From assembly GCA_028705955.1 (NCBI GenBank), contig JAQWCN010000005.1, positions 1 to 40,672 of the forward strand: a stretch of DNA of 40,672 nt, given 5' to 3'. Of this stretch, positions 1 through 10,412 are shown one piece after another (position 1 is the first letter of the stretch; the number at the start of each line of letters is the position of its first letter). A program made the translations under genes and the position numbers. The notes under the pieces are model-generated. The model had not been told where the DNA came from, searched no databases, and worked only from the letters and a program-made list of their open reading frames with translations. Source of the stretch: Eubacteriaceae bacterium. Lineage in GTDB: Bacteria > Bacillota > Clostridia > Eubacteriales > Eubacteriaceae.

Positions 1-708
1 AATAAAAACACTCAGTCCCCGGCGTTTGATTTTCCGGCTCAAAGAACAAGGATAATCTTTCGCGTGCCAAACCGTCACAAGAATCGCCGCCAGCATCAAC
101 ATGGCCGCCATCACATTCCCGGAAATGATGATCTGATACCCTCCCATGACTTCCGCTCCGGTATCAAGTGACATCATATCCCCAATATAAAAGGGATCTC
201 CCCGAAATAGGATCACATAATAATTGGTCACAGACAGTGCAAAAAAGAGGATTGCCCCCAGAATAAGGGACCAGCGCCACCGCCCGATAATAGCGTAAAG
301 CACCAGGTAAACAAAAGCAATGCAAGCCAGTCCCAGAAAGAACTGCCCCATTCCCGTGCTATCCATTGCACTTTTGGTAATGATCGGTGCGTTATAGGCA
401 ATTTGTGTCATCTGTTGGGTCATAAACACGGCACAAACCAAAATACAAAGATTGCCAAACATTTCGTGTTTCGGTTTAATTGTTACCCGGTAGATTGCAA
501 AGAAGCCAATAATAATCACGGCCGCAATGGTGCTAAATTGATAATCATGGACTTCATTCACTTGAGCGTTCTGATTCATTATATTGAGAACAACGGCCAA
601 AACCATCAATACAACGATCCCAATCAGTGCCCGTTTCTTTGTTGTTTCAACGTCGATCCACCGGCCAATTTTATGATCTAACTCCAGGAATTCCTTTTTA
701 ACCAACAT
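1..708 (-). CDS. N-terminal membrane region of an LTA synthase/sulfatase-family protein (truncated at window edge)
   Basis: Open minus-strand frame of 236 codons from ATG at 708 to the window edge, absent from the ORF track because it is truncated. Hydrophobic TM segments and ...NYYVILFRGDPFYIGDMMSLDTGAEVMGGYQ..., resembling the pre-catalytic region of LtaS-like proteins. Overlaps the metG stop by 11 nt. Confidence 0.6.
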   Translation of the reverse strand, partial: MLVKKEFLELDHKIGRWIDVETTKKRALIGIVVLMVLAVVLNIMNQNAQVNEVHDYQFSTIAAVIIIGFFAIYRVTIKPKHEMFGNLCILVCAVFMTQQMTQIAYNAPIITKSAMDSTGMGQFFLGLACIAFVYLVLYAIIGRWRWSLILGAILFFALSVTNYYVILFRGDPFYIGDMMSLDTGAEVMGGYQIIISGNVMAAMLMLAAILVTVWHAKDYPCSLSRKIKRRGLSVFI

Positions 709-2632
709 CTGCACCCTCAGGCATGTCCCCCCCGTCAACAGTCAAAACCCGCAACTGTTTTCCGCTGATCGCGGAAAGGATCATACCATTGGATTCCAGC
801 CCCCGCAACATCACCGGTTTAAGATTGGTGCAGGCAATGACTTTTTTGCCCACCAGTTCTTCCGGTTGATAGTATTTTGCAATTCCGGAAATGATCTGCC
901 GTTTCTCGTTGCCAAAGTCGAGCTGGAAAACGAGCAATTTATCGGCATCGGGATGTTTTTCGCAGGAAAGAACCCGGGCAACCTTCATCTGAACTTTTGC
1001 AAAATCATCAATGGTAATGACGCCCGCTGGTTTTTCTTCTTTTTTCTGCTGCTTTTGTTTCTTGACAGGCGCTGCTGTTTCCACCGCCACTTTCTTGACA
1101 TCAATCCGCGGGAAAAGCGGTTTGCAGCGTTTGACCGTCACTCCTGCCGGGTACCCGCCAAACTTTTGAATGCTTTCCCAGGTTCTTTGGGCCTGAGGCA
1201 CTTTAATTTCATCGGCTACACGCTTTCCAGTGTCTGGCATTGCCGGCGAGATAAGCACTGCAATGATTCTCAGGGATTCCGTCAGATTGTACATAACCCT
1301 TGCCAGACGGTCTTTCTGACCGGCATCCTTGCCCAATACCCAAGGCTGGGTTTCATCGATATACTTGTTGGCCCGGCCGATCAGTTTCCACACGCTTTCC
1401 AACGCCCGGCTGAAATCCAGTTTATCCATAAAATCCGCATATTCTGTGACCGCTTTGTGAGCCGTCTGGATCAATTCGTCATCGTAATCTCCGGCTTGCT
1501 GTGTTTCCGGCAGGGTTCCGCCAAAATATTTAACCGTCATCGCCGTTGTCCGGGACAACAGATTGCCGAGATCATTGGCTAAATCCGAATTGATATGACT
1601 CACCAGCAGATCTTCATTATAAACCCCATCCGATCCAAAGGTCATTTCCCGCAAAACATGGTATCGCAGGGGATCCACACCGTATTTGTCCACCAGTTCA
1701 ACCGGATCCACAACATTGCCGACCGATTTGGACATTTTGCCGCCCTTCAGCAGAATCCATCCGTGACCATACACCTTTTTGGGCAGAGGCAAATCCAGAG
1801 CCATCAAGATAATCGGCCAATAGATGGTATGGAAGCGGATGATATCTTTCCCCACCAAGTGGAGATCTGCCGGCCAATACTTATCCATCAGCTGGGGTTT
1901 ATCATTCAGATACCCCAAAGCGGAAATATAATTCGGAAGAGCATCAATCCACACATATACCACATGTTTTGTATCAAAAGTAACGGGAACCCCCCAGTCA
2001 AACGACGTTCTGGAAACACATAAATCCTGCAGTCCCGGTTTAATGAAATTATTGATCATTTCATTTTTCCGTGATTCGGGCTGAATGAAATCTGGATGAC
2101 TTTCGATGTATTCCAGCAGCCGGTCAGCATATTTTGACATTTTAAAGAAATACGCTTCTTCTGATGCCTTTTCCACCGGTCTGCCGCAGTCCGGGCAACA
2201 CCCGTCCACAAGCTGGCTTTCTGTCCAGAAGGATTCGCAGGGTGTGCAATACCACCCTTCATATTTTCCTTTATAAATATCACCCTGATCATACAACTTT
2301 TTAAAGATTCGCTGAATGGTTTTTTCATGTTCCGGATCCGTTGTCCGGATAAACTGATCGTAATTGATATTCATCAGTTTCCAGAGATCCTTAATCCGGG
2401 ACACCACGTCATCGACATATTCCTGGGGCGTAATTCCCGCTTCTTCGGCTTTTTGCTGAATTTTTTGACCATGTTCGTCGGTGCCGGTGAGCATATACGC
2501 ATCGTAACCCTGAAGCTTTTTATACCGTGTCAGCGTATCGGCCGCAACCGTCGTATAGGTATGTCCGATATGCAAATCGCCACTTGGATAATAAATGGGT
2601 GTTGTAACATAAAATGACTTTTTATCCGCCAT
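698..2632 (-). CDS. metG: Methionyl-tRNA synthetase with C-terminal tRNA-binding domain
   Basis: 644 aa; TTPIYYPSGDLHIGHTYTT, zinc-ligand CxxC pairs, KMSKS motif (GGKMSKSVGN), C-terminal OB-fold. Confidence 0.97.
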   Translation of the reverse strand: MADKKSFYVTTPIYYPSGDLHIGHTYTTVAADTLTRYKKLQGYDAYMLTGTDEHGQKIQQKAEEAGITPQEYVDDVVSRIKDLWKLMNINYDQFIRTTDPEHEKTIQRIFKKLYDQGDIYKGKYEGWYCTPCESFWTESQLVDGCCPDCGRPVEKASEEAYFFKMSKYADRLLEYIESHPDFIQPESRKNEMINNFIKPGLQDLCVSRTSFDWGVPVTFDTKHVVYVWIDALPNYISALGYLNDKPQLMDKYWPADLHLVGKDIIRFHTIYWPIILMALDLPLPKKVYGHGWILLKGGKMSKSVGNVVDPVELVDKYGVDPLRYHVLREMTFGSDGVYNEDLLVSHINSDLANDLGNLLSRTTAMTVKYFGGTLPETQQAGDYDDELIQTAHKAVTEYADFMDKLDFSRALESVWKLIGRANKYIDETQPWVLGKDAGQKDRLARVMYNLTESLRIIAVLISPAMPDTGKRVADEIKVPQAQRTWESIQKFGGYPAGVTVKRCKPLFPRIDVKKVAVETAAPVKKQKQQKKEEKPAGVITIDDFAKVQMKVARVLSCEKHPDADKLLVFQLDFGNEKRQIISGIAKYYQPEELVGKKVIACTNLKPVMLRGLESNGMILSAISGKQLRVLTVDGGDMPEGADVG

Positions 2633-2640
2633 ATTTTCCT

Positions 2641-2911
2641 CCTGTTTTTTTTCGATAAAAATAAAACGAGATCTCCATAAGGACGAAGATCTCGTGGTAC
2701 CACCTTAATTCCCGCAAATTTTTTCTGCGGCTTTATGAATCAATGATTCTGTCCATAACGCTGGAAAGCGGTACACGCTTAAAAACATTCTCGTATGTAC
2801 AGTTCCGGGGCCATCTTCCATCTGTTTCCACCACTGCCTCTCACCTGCCGCAGCTCTCTTGGGGTTTCCATCAGATGTACTCTTCCCATCATCACTTTTC
2901 GTATTGCACTT
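2641..2911 (-). promoter_or_regulatory. T-box leader upstream of metG
   Basis: Minus strand carries AATTAAGGTGGTACCACG (T-box antiterminator core) followed by terminator ACGAGATCT...AGATCTCGTTTTATTTTTA (2666-2695). ATG triplets at 2812-2814 and 2819-2821 are candidate Met specifiers. Confidence 0.9.
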
Positions 2912-2917
2912 TGACTC

Positions 2918-2946
2918 ATTATACCTGATTGTTTAGTTTCTGTCAA
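2918..2946 (-). promoter_or_regulatory. SigmaA-type promoter of the metG T-box transcript
   Basis: Minus strand TTGACA-17 nt-TATAAT, both hexamers consensus. Confidence 0.85.
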
Positions 2947-2968
2947 AAGCTTGTCTTAATCTTTTGGA

Positions 2969-3823
2969 TTAAAACGGCTCTGTTTTTTCTTTAATTTTCA
3001 CCTGTTCATAGACGGCTCTTTTGGAAATCTTCCGGTCTTTCGCCACCGCCTTCATCGCTTCTTTTTCGCTCAAACCTTGACGGGAATAATACCCCACATG
3101 GTCTTCAATTTTCCCCTGGCACAACGCCGTAATGGCGTCTGAAACCACAGCCTTTCCACCGTCAACAATCATGACAAACTCCCCTTTGGGAGGATGATCA
3201 TTAAACCATGCCAGATGATCAGCAGCCGTCCCTTTTCTCGTTTCTTCATACTGTTTGGTCATTTCCCGGGAAATACTGATGATTCGCTCCGGCATTGCCC
3301 CATCAATGCGTTCCAAAATCTTTTGAATGCGGTGGGGTGTTTCGTAAAAGACCGTGGGATAAAACGACGCTTTCGCCTGTTCTAATCCCTCCCGGATCGC
3401 TTTGTTCTGTTTGCCTAAAAAACCATAGAATGTAAAATGGCGACAGTCCATTCCGGAAAGGACCACCGCCGCAAGCGCTGCGTTGGGTCCCGGAATAACA
3501 CTCACAGGAATCCCCGCCTCGCGGCAGGCCGCTATTAAAATATATCCCGGATCAGAAATCACCGGCATTCCCGCATCCGAAACCAGAGCTACATTGCTCC
3601 CCTTGACCAGATGCGCCATCAGTTTTTGGGTCTCACCCTTTTCGTTGTATTGGTGATACGCCACCATTTTGGTATGAATGTCAAAATGGTTCAGCAATTT
3701 AATGGTATGCCTTGTATCTTCCGCTGCAATGATATCCACTTTTTTTAACGTGTCCACGGCCCGGAAGGACATGTCTTCCAGATTGCCGATTGGTGTTCCC
3801 ACTGCGTAGAGCGTTCCGTTCAT
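2969..3823 (-). CDS. rsmI: 16S rRNA (cytidine(1402)-2'-O)-methyltransferase
   Basis: 284 aa; GTLYAVGTPIGNLEDMSFRAVDTL, AAEDTRHT, SDAGMPVISDPG, ISREMTK motifs. Confidence 0.95.
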   Translation of the reverse strand: MNGTLYAVGTPIGNLEDMSFRAVDTLKKVDIIAAEDTRHTIKLLNHFDIHTKMVAYHQYNEKGETQKLMAHLVKGSNVALVSDAGMPVISDPGYILIAACREAGIPVSVIPGPNAALAAVVLSGMDCRHFTFYGFLGKQNKAIREGLEQAKASFYPTVFYETPHRIQKILERIDGAMPERIISISREMTKQYEETRKGTAADHLAWFNDHPPKGEFVMIVDGGKAVVSDAITALCQGKIEDHVGYYSRQGLSEKEAMKAVAKDRKISKRAVYEQVKIKEKTEPF

Positions 3824-5212
3824 TTAATCCTCCAGATGCCGTGCCACATAAACCCCGTTGGCCGAAGCTTGCATCAGTCCCCGGGTGATGCCGGCCCCAT
3901 CTCCCATAACGTATAAATTTTCAACATTGGTTCTGAAATGATCATCCACCGCCACCCGGTTGGAATAAAACTTCACTTCCACCCCATAGAGCAATGTCTC
4001 AACACTAGTGAGCCCCGGTGTCAATTTATCCAATGCGATGAGCATTTCATCAATATCTTTCATCAGACGGTAGGGCAAAACCAATCCCAGGTCCCCGGGG
4101 ACCGCATCCTTAAGGGTTGGTTGAATATTTGTGCGAACCATTCTTTCGTCTGTCGTCCGGCGCCCCTGGATAAAATCCCCGTAGCGCTGAACCAAAATCT
4201 TATTCCCGGTTAGCATGTTGGCCAGCTGGGCAATGTGTTTGCCGTAAGAGATGGGTGCATTAAAGGGTTCGGTAAATCCTTTTGAAACCAGCAGGGCAAA
4301 ATTGGTGTTCTCTGTTTTTCTCTCTTTCGCCTTATAGCTGTGGCCATTGACCACGGCGAGATTACCATCGTAATATTCCGAGGAAACAATTCCCCCGGGA
4401 TTGGAACAAAAAGTCCGGACGCAATCATCAAAGGTCGGGGTGTAGAAGATAAACTTTCCTTCGTACAACGCATTGTTAATTTCTTCCATGATCTCGTTGC
4501 GGGTTTCCACCCGAACCCCGATATCCACCTTGCCCACTGTTGTTTCAATACCATTTTTTGCACAGCGTTTGGAAAGCCATTCTGAGCCTTCCCTGCCTAC
4601 GGCCACCAAAACTTTATCCGCACCATAGGTGCCATCATCCGTTACGATACCGGTTATTTTTTTCTGTTCAATGACAAGATCCTTAACCGGTGTCCGGTAA
4701 TGAATGGCCACTTTTAATTCATCGACAAGATAACGTTCAATTTGTTCATAGATGCCAAATCCGACTTCCGTTCCCAAGTGACGGATCGGACAGGTGACCA
4801 GCTTGAGATCATTTTCGATGGCCCTGCGCCGGATCTTTCTGATTTTTTCCTGCTGATCAAGGCCGTAAACCTGGGTGTCTGCTCCAAAACGCAGATAAAA
4901 TGCATCCACATCCTCAATGAGCGCCTTGGTTTCATCATATCCAATAATCTTATCCAGGTCTCCCCCCACATCCGGGGATAAGGAGAGTTTCCCATCGGAA
5001 AATGCCCCGGCGCCGGCAAACCCTGTTGTAATGTTACACGGCTTACACCCGGCACATACTCCGGTTTTCCGTTTGGGGCAAATTCGTTTGGCAATGGGAT
5101 TCCCCTTTTCAAATATTGCCACCTGTTGTTCCGGATGTTTTTCCTTTAAGGTCATCGCCGCAAAAATGCCGGCTGGGCCGGCACCGATGATGATCACATC
5201 ATATTTTTTCAT
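3824..5212 (-). CDS. FAD-dependent dehydrogenase (COG2509-like)
   Basis: 462 aa; N-terminal dinucleotide-binding IIIGAGPAGIFAAM, Cys-rich CPKRKTGVCAGCKPC, C-terminal GDGAGITRGLMQASANG. Confidence 0.85.
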   Translation of the reverse strand: MKKYDVIIIGAGPAGIFAAMTLKEKHPEQQVAIFEKGNPIAKRICPKRKTGVCAGCKPCNITTGFAGAGAFSDGKLSLSPDVGGDLDKIIGYDETKALIEDVDAFYLRFGADTQVYGLDQQEKIRKIRRRAIENDLKLVTCPIRHLGTEVGFGIYEQIERYLVDELKVAIHYRTPVKDLVIEQKKITGIVTDDGTYGADKVLVAVGREGSEWLSKRCAKNGIETTVGKVDIGVRVETRNEIMEEINNALYEGKFIFYTPTFDDCVRTFCSNPGGIVSSEYYDGNLAVVNGHSYKAKERKTENTNFALLVSKGFTEPFNAPISYGKHIAQLANMLTGNKILVQRYGDFIQGRRTTDERMVRTNIQPTLKDAVPGDLGLVLPYRLMKDIDEMLIALDKLTPGLTSVETLLYGVEVKFYSNRVAVDDHFRTNVENLYVMGDGAGITRGLMQASANGVYVARHLED

Positions 5213-5227
5213 CGTTCTACTCTCTCT

Positions 5228-6586
5228 TTAAAAAGGCGACCCCGGCCCCGGATCCTGATACGTTCCGTCGTCTGCCCAATCCATAAACCGGGTAAATTCC
5301 GGACGCCAGGTCAGGTTGATCCGCCCCGTTGGACCATTACGCTGTTTGGCGATATCCAACTCTGCCATATTGGGATTGGCGTTTTCTTTGTCATAATAGT
5401 ATTCCCGGTATAAAAACATGACCACATCGGCATCTTGTTCGATGGATCCGGATTCCCTTAAGTCCGCCAGCATGGGATGATGGTCCGGCCGTCCGTCCGG
5501 GGCCCGGCTGAGCTGGGACAAACAGACAATGGGACACTGAAGTTCCCGGGCCAGGGATTTTAACCCTCTGGATATTTCAGAAATTTCATTCTGACGGTTT
5601 TCCGAATGTCCCCGTCCGCTCATTAATTGAAGGTAATCGATCAAAACCAGATCCAGTCCCTGTTCCGCTTTTACCCTCCGGGATTTGGAGCGGATATCCG
5701 CCAGGGTCTGACCGGCCGTATCATCAATCAAGATGTGCGTTCCATACAGCCTCACCGATGCATCTGCCAAAACCTGCCATTCCTCATCGTCCAATTCCCC
5801 TGTCCGCACCTTGGAGAGATCAATGAGCCCTTCAGAACACAGCATACGCTGCATCAGCTGGGTTTTCGACATTTCCAGACTAAAAATCGCAACCCGGGCA
5901 CCATCCTTAACCGCCGCATGCTGGGCGAGATTCAGGGCAAATGCCGTTTTCCCCATGGAGGGCCGGGCTGCAATATAGACTAAATCTGATTTTTGAAGTC
6001 CGGATGTTTTAAAATCAAGTTCTGAAAATCCAGTGGATAATCCGGTCAACTGCCCTTTATTCCGGCGAATTTCTTCGATATGATTGATGGTTTCCATAAT
6101 AACATCATGGATATCGGCAAAATCTCCTTTGAGCTGCCCTTCTGCAACCTTAAAGATCTGGCGTTCCGCCGACTCCACGACATCCGATACATTTTCATAT
6201 TCCCCATAACAATCATTGAGAATATTCATGGACGTTTCGACCAGCCGCCGCATTAGCGATTGATCCTGTACAATGACACAATAATTTTCAAAATTACTGA
6301 GCAAGGGGACTTTATCAACAAGCTCAGCAAGGTATGCCGGCCCGCCAATATCTTTTAATACCCCGATATTATTCAGCCGTTCTGACAATGTAACCAAATC
6401 GATCGCAAGGCCAGCCTCCCGCATTGCAATAATATTTTCATAAATGACCTGGTTTGCCTTCGCGTAAAAATCCTCCGGACGCAGATGCTCTTCCGCTACG
6501 GTCAGCTTTGAGGCGTTGAGGATAATCCCCCCCAAAACGGAAGCTTCTGCTTCTGTATTGTGAGGGGGTTGTTTTGGATTAATCAA
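5228..6586 (-). CDS. dnaB: Replicative DNA helicase
   Basis: 452 aa; PPHNTEAEASVLGG N-terminus, Walker A ARPSMGKTAFALN, LVLIDYLQLM. Confidence 0.97.
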   Translation of the reverse strand: MINPKQPPHNTEAEASVLGGIILNASKLTVAEEHLRPEDFYAKANQVIYENIIAMREAGLAIDLVTLSERLNNIGVLKDIGGPAYLAELVDKVPLLSNFENYCVIVQDQSLMRRLVETSMNILNDCYGEYENVSDVVESAERQIFKVAEGQLKGDFADIHDVIMETINHIEEIRRNKGQLTGLSTGFSELDFKTSGLQKSDLVYIAARPSMGKTAFALNLAQHAAVKDGARVAIFSLEMSKTQLMQRMLCSEGLIDLSKVRTGELDDEEWQVLADASVRLYGTHILIDDTAGQTLADIRSKSRRVKAEQGLDLVLIDYLQLMSGRGHSENRQNEISEISRGLKSLARELQCPIVCLSQLSRAPDGRPDHHPMLADLRESGSIEQDADVVMFLYREYYYDKENANPNMAELDIAKQRNGPTGRINLTWRPEFTRFMDWADDGTYQDPGPGSPF

Positions 6587-6606
6587 TCCGTTTCCCCCTT
6601 ATTGTA

Positions 6607-7056
6607 TTATTTCTTTCCTGTTACAATAACTGTCAATTTGCCTTCCACGCCAGCTGTTGTTTTAATATGCACACTGAAACGGCCCACATTTCGAATCGGT
6701 TCCGGCAAGGCAATTTTCCGTTTATCCACCACTAATCCAAGATCCTTTTCCAGGGCTTCAGCAATGTTCTTGTTGGTGACCGAGCCAAACAGTGTTCCAT
6801 CTTCAGACGCCCGTTCCTGCATGACAATCTGGGAGGCATCCAGTTTTTCAGCCAGTGCGATAGCTGCCTGACGTTCTTCTTCCTTCTTTTTGGCGATTTC
6901 CGCTTTCCGGGCTTCTGCCTCTTTTACATTTTCCCGGGTTCCCGGCAATCCCTTGTTGTTCTTAATTAAATAATTCCGGCCAAATCCCGCTTTTACATCC
7001 ACAATATCCCCAGCTTTACCGAGTTTATCCACATCTTCCAATAATACAATTTTCAA
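6607..7056 (-). CDS. rplI: 50S ribosomal protein L9
   Basis: 149 aa; MKIVLLEDVDKLGKAGDIVDVKAGFGRNYLI. Confidence 0.97.
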   Translation of the reverse strand: MKIVLLEDVDKLGKAGDIVDVKAGFGRNYLIKNNKGLPGTRENVKEAEARKAEIAKKKEEERQAAIALAEKLDASQIVMQERASEDGTLFGSVTNKNIAEALEKDLGLVVDKRKIALPEPIRNVGRFSVHIKTTAGVEGKLTVIVTGKK

Positions 7057-9023
7057 TTTTTGTCACTCTCTTTCTTATAGGTTTCAATTGACGAAACAAG
7101 TAATGTCCGGGCTTCCTGCAAATCATCCACATCGTGGAGCTGTGCTCCTGCCATGGTCAGATGACCGCCGCCACCCAGTTTTTCCAAAATCAGCTGGACA
7201 CTAATATCGCCCATAGACCGCCCGCTGATAAAGATGCCACCTTTATATTTCAATATGATAAAGGAGGCATTGATCCCTTTAATGTTAAGCAATTCATCTG
7301 CAGCCTGGGCCGCTACAAGTTTTGCATTTTCTGTGTTGTTTTCATACAGGGATATCGCGATGGTGTTATCATAAAATTCCGCATTCGTCACCGCAACGGA
7401 TTTTGCCGCGTAGGTTTCAATATCATTTTGAAGCAGGGTTTTGGCGATAACCGTATCCGCCCCTTTGCGCTTCAGATAAGAGGCGGCTTCAAAGGTCCGG
7501 ACCCCTGTTTTAACGGTAAACATTTTTGTATCCATACACATCCCGGAAAGCAGTGCGTTGGCTTCTGTGACACCAATGATTTCTTTGTTACCAAAATACT
7601 GGAGCAACTCGGTTACCAGCTCACAAGTCGAAGAGGCATAGGCTTCCAGATAGCTGAATATCGTCCCCTCGATGGATTTTCCAGAGGCCCGGTGGTGATC
7701 AATCACAACGATATTTTCGACATGATCCACCAGCTGTGGCACTTCAACATAGCTTTGACTTTGCGTGTCAACCACAATCAACAGAGTTCCTTCCGTGGTC
7801 AAAGACGCCACTTCCTTCGGTTTGATAAAGTTATTGAGATAGTTTTTGTCCCGGCTCAAATAATCCATCAGGGAACTGATGCTGGTATTAATCTCTTGTA
7901 AGATAAACCGGGATTCTTTCCCAAGACATCTGCAGGCTCCCATCAAACCCACTGCCGAACCCAAACAATCCATATCCGGCGTCTGGTGCCCCATGATGAT
8001 GACATTTTGGGCGTTTTCTATCATTTCTTTCAGCCCGTGGGCCTTGACCCGGGCTTTCACTTTGGTTCTTTTTTCTTTTGCCTCGGTTTTTCCACCGTAA
8101 TAGGCATTTTTATCATCTTCCCTAACGACACATTGGTCTCCGCCCCGGGCCAGCGCAATATCCAGGGCCGCGTGAGACAGCGCATCGGCTTCCTGAACCG
8201 TCTGGGGTTCCTCCGATACACCGATCCCCATACTCAGGGAAACCTGGATGTTTTCCTGTTCCCCCGCTTCCCGGACTTCATCCAGAATATGAAAATGGCA
8301 CCGCTCCATAATGCCCATGTTTTTCCTGGCAAAAATGATAAGATAATGGTCATTTTCATATTTAATGATAATGGCTCCGTTTCGATTGGCCCATTCTGTT
8401 AAAATGACGTCAATTCTGCCAAGCAGAATGGAGCGTTCATGGGCTGCCATTTGTTCAATAATATCATCGTAATTATCGAGAATAATGTAACAAAAAACGG
8501 TCTCACTGTGACTGTATTTTTCCGCCAGTGTTTTTTCTTTCGTTATATCCATAAAATGCAGCAGATACAACTGCTTTTGATTTTTGACAAAGCCGCTGAT
8601 CATCATGGCGTAGGTTTTATTCTCGAAGGTAATTTCTTTAATATTACCGTTAAGCATTTCTTTTTCCTTGACCCGTAGCTTTTGGAAGATATTGGTTCCC
8701 TTTCTTCCCAGCTCTTTTCCAAAAGCCAAAAAAAATGCCCGGTTCAGCATAATAGAGGTGCCGTCCCGTTCGATAACAACCATTGGAATGGGCATGTCAT
8801 ACATTTTATCCCGGTTAATCTTTGTCACCTTTCGGGTAATGGATTCCTGTTCTTCTTCCTGCCGGGTGTTGGTTTCCTTTTCCTGCCATTCCTGAATGGC
8901 GACCAGTGTCACCACGGCCACCAGCGCCAGTAACCCGATGGGCACATTGTAATAAAGAAGCAAAATACACATCATGGTCAAAATGGCCATCAGCACTATA
9001 AATTCCCGTTTAGGACCACTCAT
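7053..9023 (-). CDS. gdpP: GdpP-like DHH-family cyclic-di-AMP phosphodiesterase
   Basis: 656 aa; N-terminal TMs, PAS and degenerate GGDEF region, MGHQTPDMDCLGSAVG (DHH-type motif), VVIDHHRAS, GGGGHLTMAGAQ (DHHA1). Confidence 0.92.
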   Translation of the reverse strand: MSGPKREFIVLMAILTMMCILLLYYNVPIGLLALVAVVTLVAIQEWQEKETNTRQEEEQESITRKVTKINRDKMYDMPIPMVVIERDGTSIMLNRAFFLAFGKELGRKGTNIFQKLRVKEKEMLNGNIKEITFENKTYAMMISGFVKNQKQLYLLHFMDITKEKTLAEKYSHSETVFCYIILDNYDDIIEQMAAHERSILLGRIDVILTEWANRNGAIIIKYENDHYLIIFARKNMGIMERCHFHILDEVREAGEQENIQVSLSMGIGVSEEPQTVQEADALSHAALDIALARGGDQCVVREDDKNAYYGGKTEAKEKRTKVKARVKAHGLKEMIENAQNVIIMGHQTPDMDCLGSAVGLMGACRCLGKESRFILQEINTSISSLMDYLSRDKNYLNNFIKPKEVASLTTEGTLLIVVDTQSQSYVEVPQLVDHVENIVVIDHHRASGKSIEGTIFSYLEAYASSTCELVTELLQYFGNKEIIGVTEANALLSGMCMDTKMFTVKTGVRTFEAASYLKRKGADTVIAKTLLQNDIETYAAKSVAVTNAEFYDNTIAISLYENNTENAKLVAAQAADELLNIKGINASFIILKYKGGIFISGRSMGDISVQLILEKLGGGGHLTMAGAQLHDVDDLQEARTLLVSSIETYKKESDKN

Positions 9024-9988
9024 TTTTTTTCACCGTCTTTCATCACAATAGCTGCCCTAAGAGATGTATACCCATCCAAAATTCCAATCATTGCCAGTAT
9101 CGTCGTCGCCATCGGAATAATAAGCACCACAATCACGATTAGAATTTTCCAGCCCATCACTTCATGGTCTTTTTTTCTGTTAATCATCCAGAAAACAAAA
9201 GACAACCCCATGACCCCGTAAATTAAAGTCGTTATTTCGATCAGGGTCACCACATATATTTGGGGAACCGCCTCGATGCCTGCAAATTGTACAATCAGCA
9301 GAAACAAAGCAAGAACCAATAAAATATTCTTTAAAGAACGGGGAGCCTGCCACTGACTGACCGGTTGGAGTGGTACATTCTGACTTTTTATTTTTTTCAA
9401 AATGGTATCACACCCAATACAGATGGCCCACCCTACAAAAAAGGGTGCCATCAAAAACGCCGATGGAATCATTAATTTAAGCTCTGTCACAATTTGACCA
9501 ACGGAATTTGTCAGGGTTGTCATCTGATCTGCTGAAAAAATTCCCGTACTCTGATACGTCTGCAGCACCTGTTCGCTGATCGTTGTAAAATCCTTGGATA
9601 AGGTAGCGATAAACGAAACACCCGACAGCATTTGAAACACAATCAGGAAAGCGATAAGGGTAATAAAAATCCCCATATACGCCGTTGCCATTTTCATAAA
9701 CCCGCTTTGTTGTTTTTTATAACAATAGCCTAAGCCGCATCCCACGATGATCAGATAAAATGCAAAGGTCAGGCCCGACATCATATCGATGAAAAAAAAG
9801 AGTATCGCCGATGCGGCCAGACTCGATACAACGGTTGTCCGCATATCCTGTCGCTTTGCCAGTACCACCATTGGAACCGGTATGAAAATGTACAGAATGA
9901 TCATGAGTGGGACGTAATAGCATAAAAGGGATAAGAGCACCGTTAATGCACAGAGCAACGCACCTTCTGTGATCGCTTTTGTTTTCAT
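9020..9988 (-). CDS. DUF2232 (YybS-like) multi-TM membrane protein
   Basis: 322 aa polytopic protein directly upstream of the gdpP-like gene, the usual Firmicute context. Confidence 0.75.
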   Translation of the reverse strand: MKTKAITEGALLCALTVLLSLLCYYVPLMIILYIFIPVPMVVLAKRQDMRTTVVSSLAASAILFFFIDMMSGLTFAFYLIIVGCGLGYCYKKQQSGFMKMATAYMGIFITLIAFLIVFQMLSGVSFIATLSKDFTTISEQVLQTYQSTGIFSADQMTTLTNSVGQIVTELKLMIPSAFLMAPFFVGWAICIGCDTILKKIKSQNVPLQPVSQWQAPRSLKNILLVLALFLLIVQFAGIEAVPQIYVVTLIEITTLIYGVMGLSFVFWMINRKKDHEVMGWKILIVIVVLIIPMATTILAMIGILDGYTSLRAAIVMKDGEKK

Positions 9989-10090
9989 GTTAATCCTCGA
10001 TTCGTTATTGACTTCAGTTTAATTTGATTTATTATTATACCATAACCATCTATTAGGTACATTGATATTTAAGGATTAGGAGGTTTGCAT

Positions 10091-10384
10091 ATGCATCACA
10101 ATGGAGGGCCTATGAATCGTTATGCCATTATCGTCGACGGTCGTGTCCAGGGCGTCGGTTTTCGTTACCGGGTTGTTGTCCTGGCCACAGATCATCACTT
10201 AACCGGCTGGGTTCGCAACTTGAACAACGGCATGGTTGAATTGGAAGTTCAGGGTGAGGAGACCGATCTTGCTGCTTTTTTATCGGGTCTGCGCAAAAAC
10301 GACCGTTTTATCCGCATTGACGATTATTCAGTAAAATCCATTCAACCCCACTCCGGGGAAACCGGATTTCACGTCCGCTATTAA
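10091..10384 (+). CDS. acyP: Acylphosphatase
   Basis: YAIIVDGRVQGVGFRYRVVVLATDHHLTGWVRNLNNGMVELEVQGE. Start may instead be 10112 (MNRYAII). Confidence 0.93.
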   Translation: MHHNGGPMNRYAIIVDGRVQGVGFRYRVVVLATDHHLTGWVRNLNNGMVELEVQGEETDLAAFLSGLRKNDRFIRIDDYSVKSIQPHSGETGFHVRY

Positions 10385-10412
10385 TTTTAAATCTAAACTT
10401 TTCACAGAAAAA

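Noticed and set aside
866-1582. 238-aa + strand ORF antisense to metG
   Set aside because: Overlaps a certain coding region and has low-complexity, non-protein-like composition; shadow ORF.
7134-8402. 255-aa, 73-aa and 138-aa + strand ORFs antisense to the gdpP-like gene
   Set aside because: Shadow ORFs of a conserved gene, with no recognisable domain.
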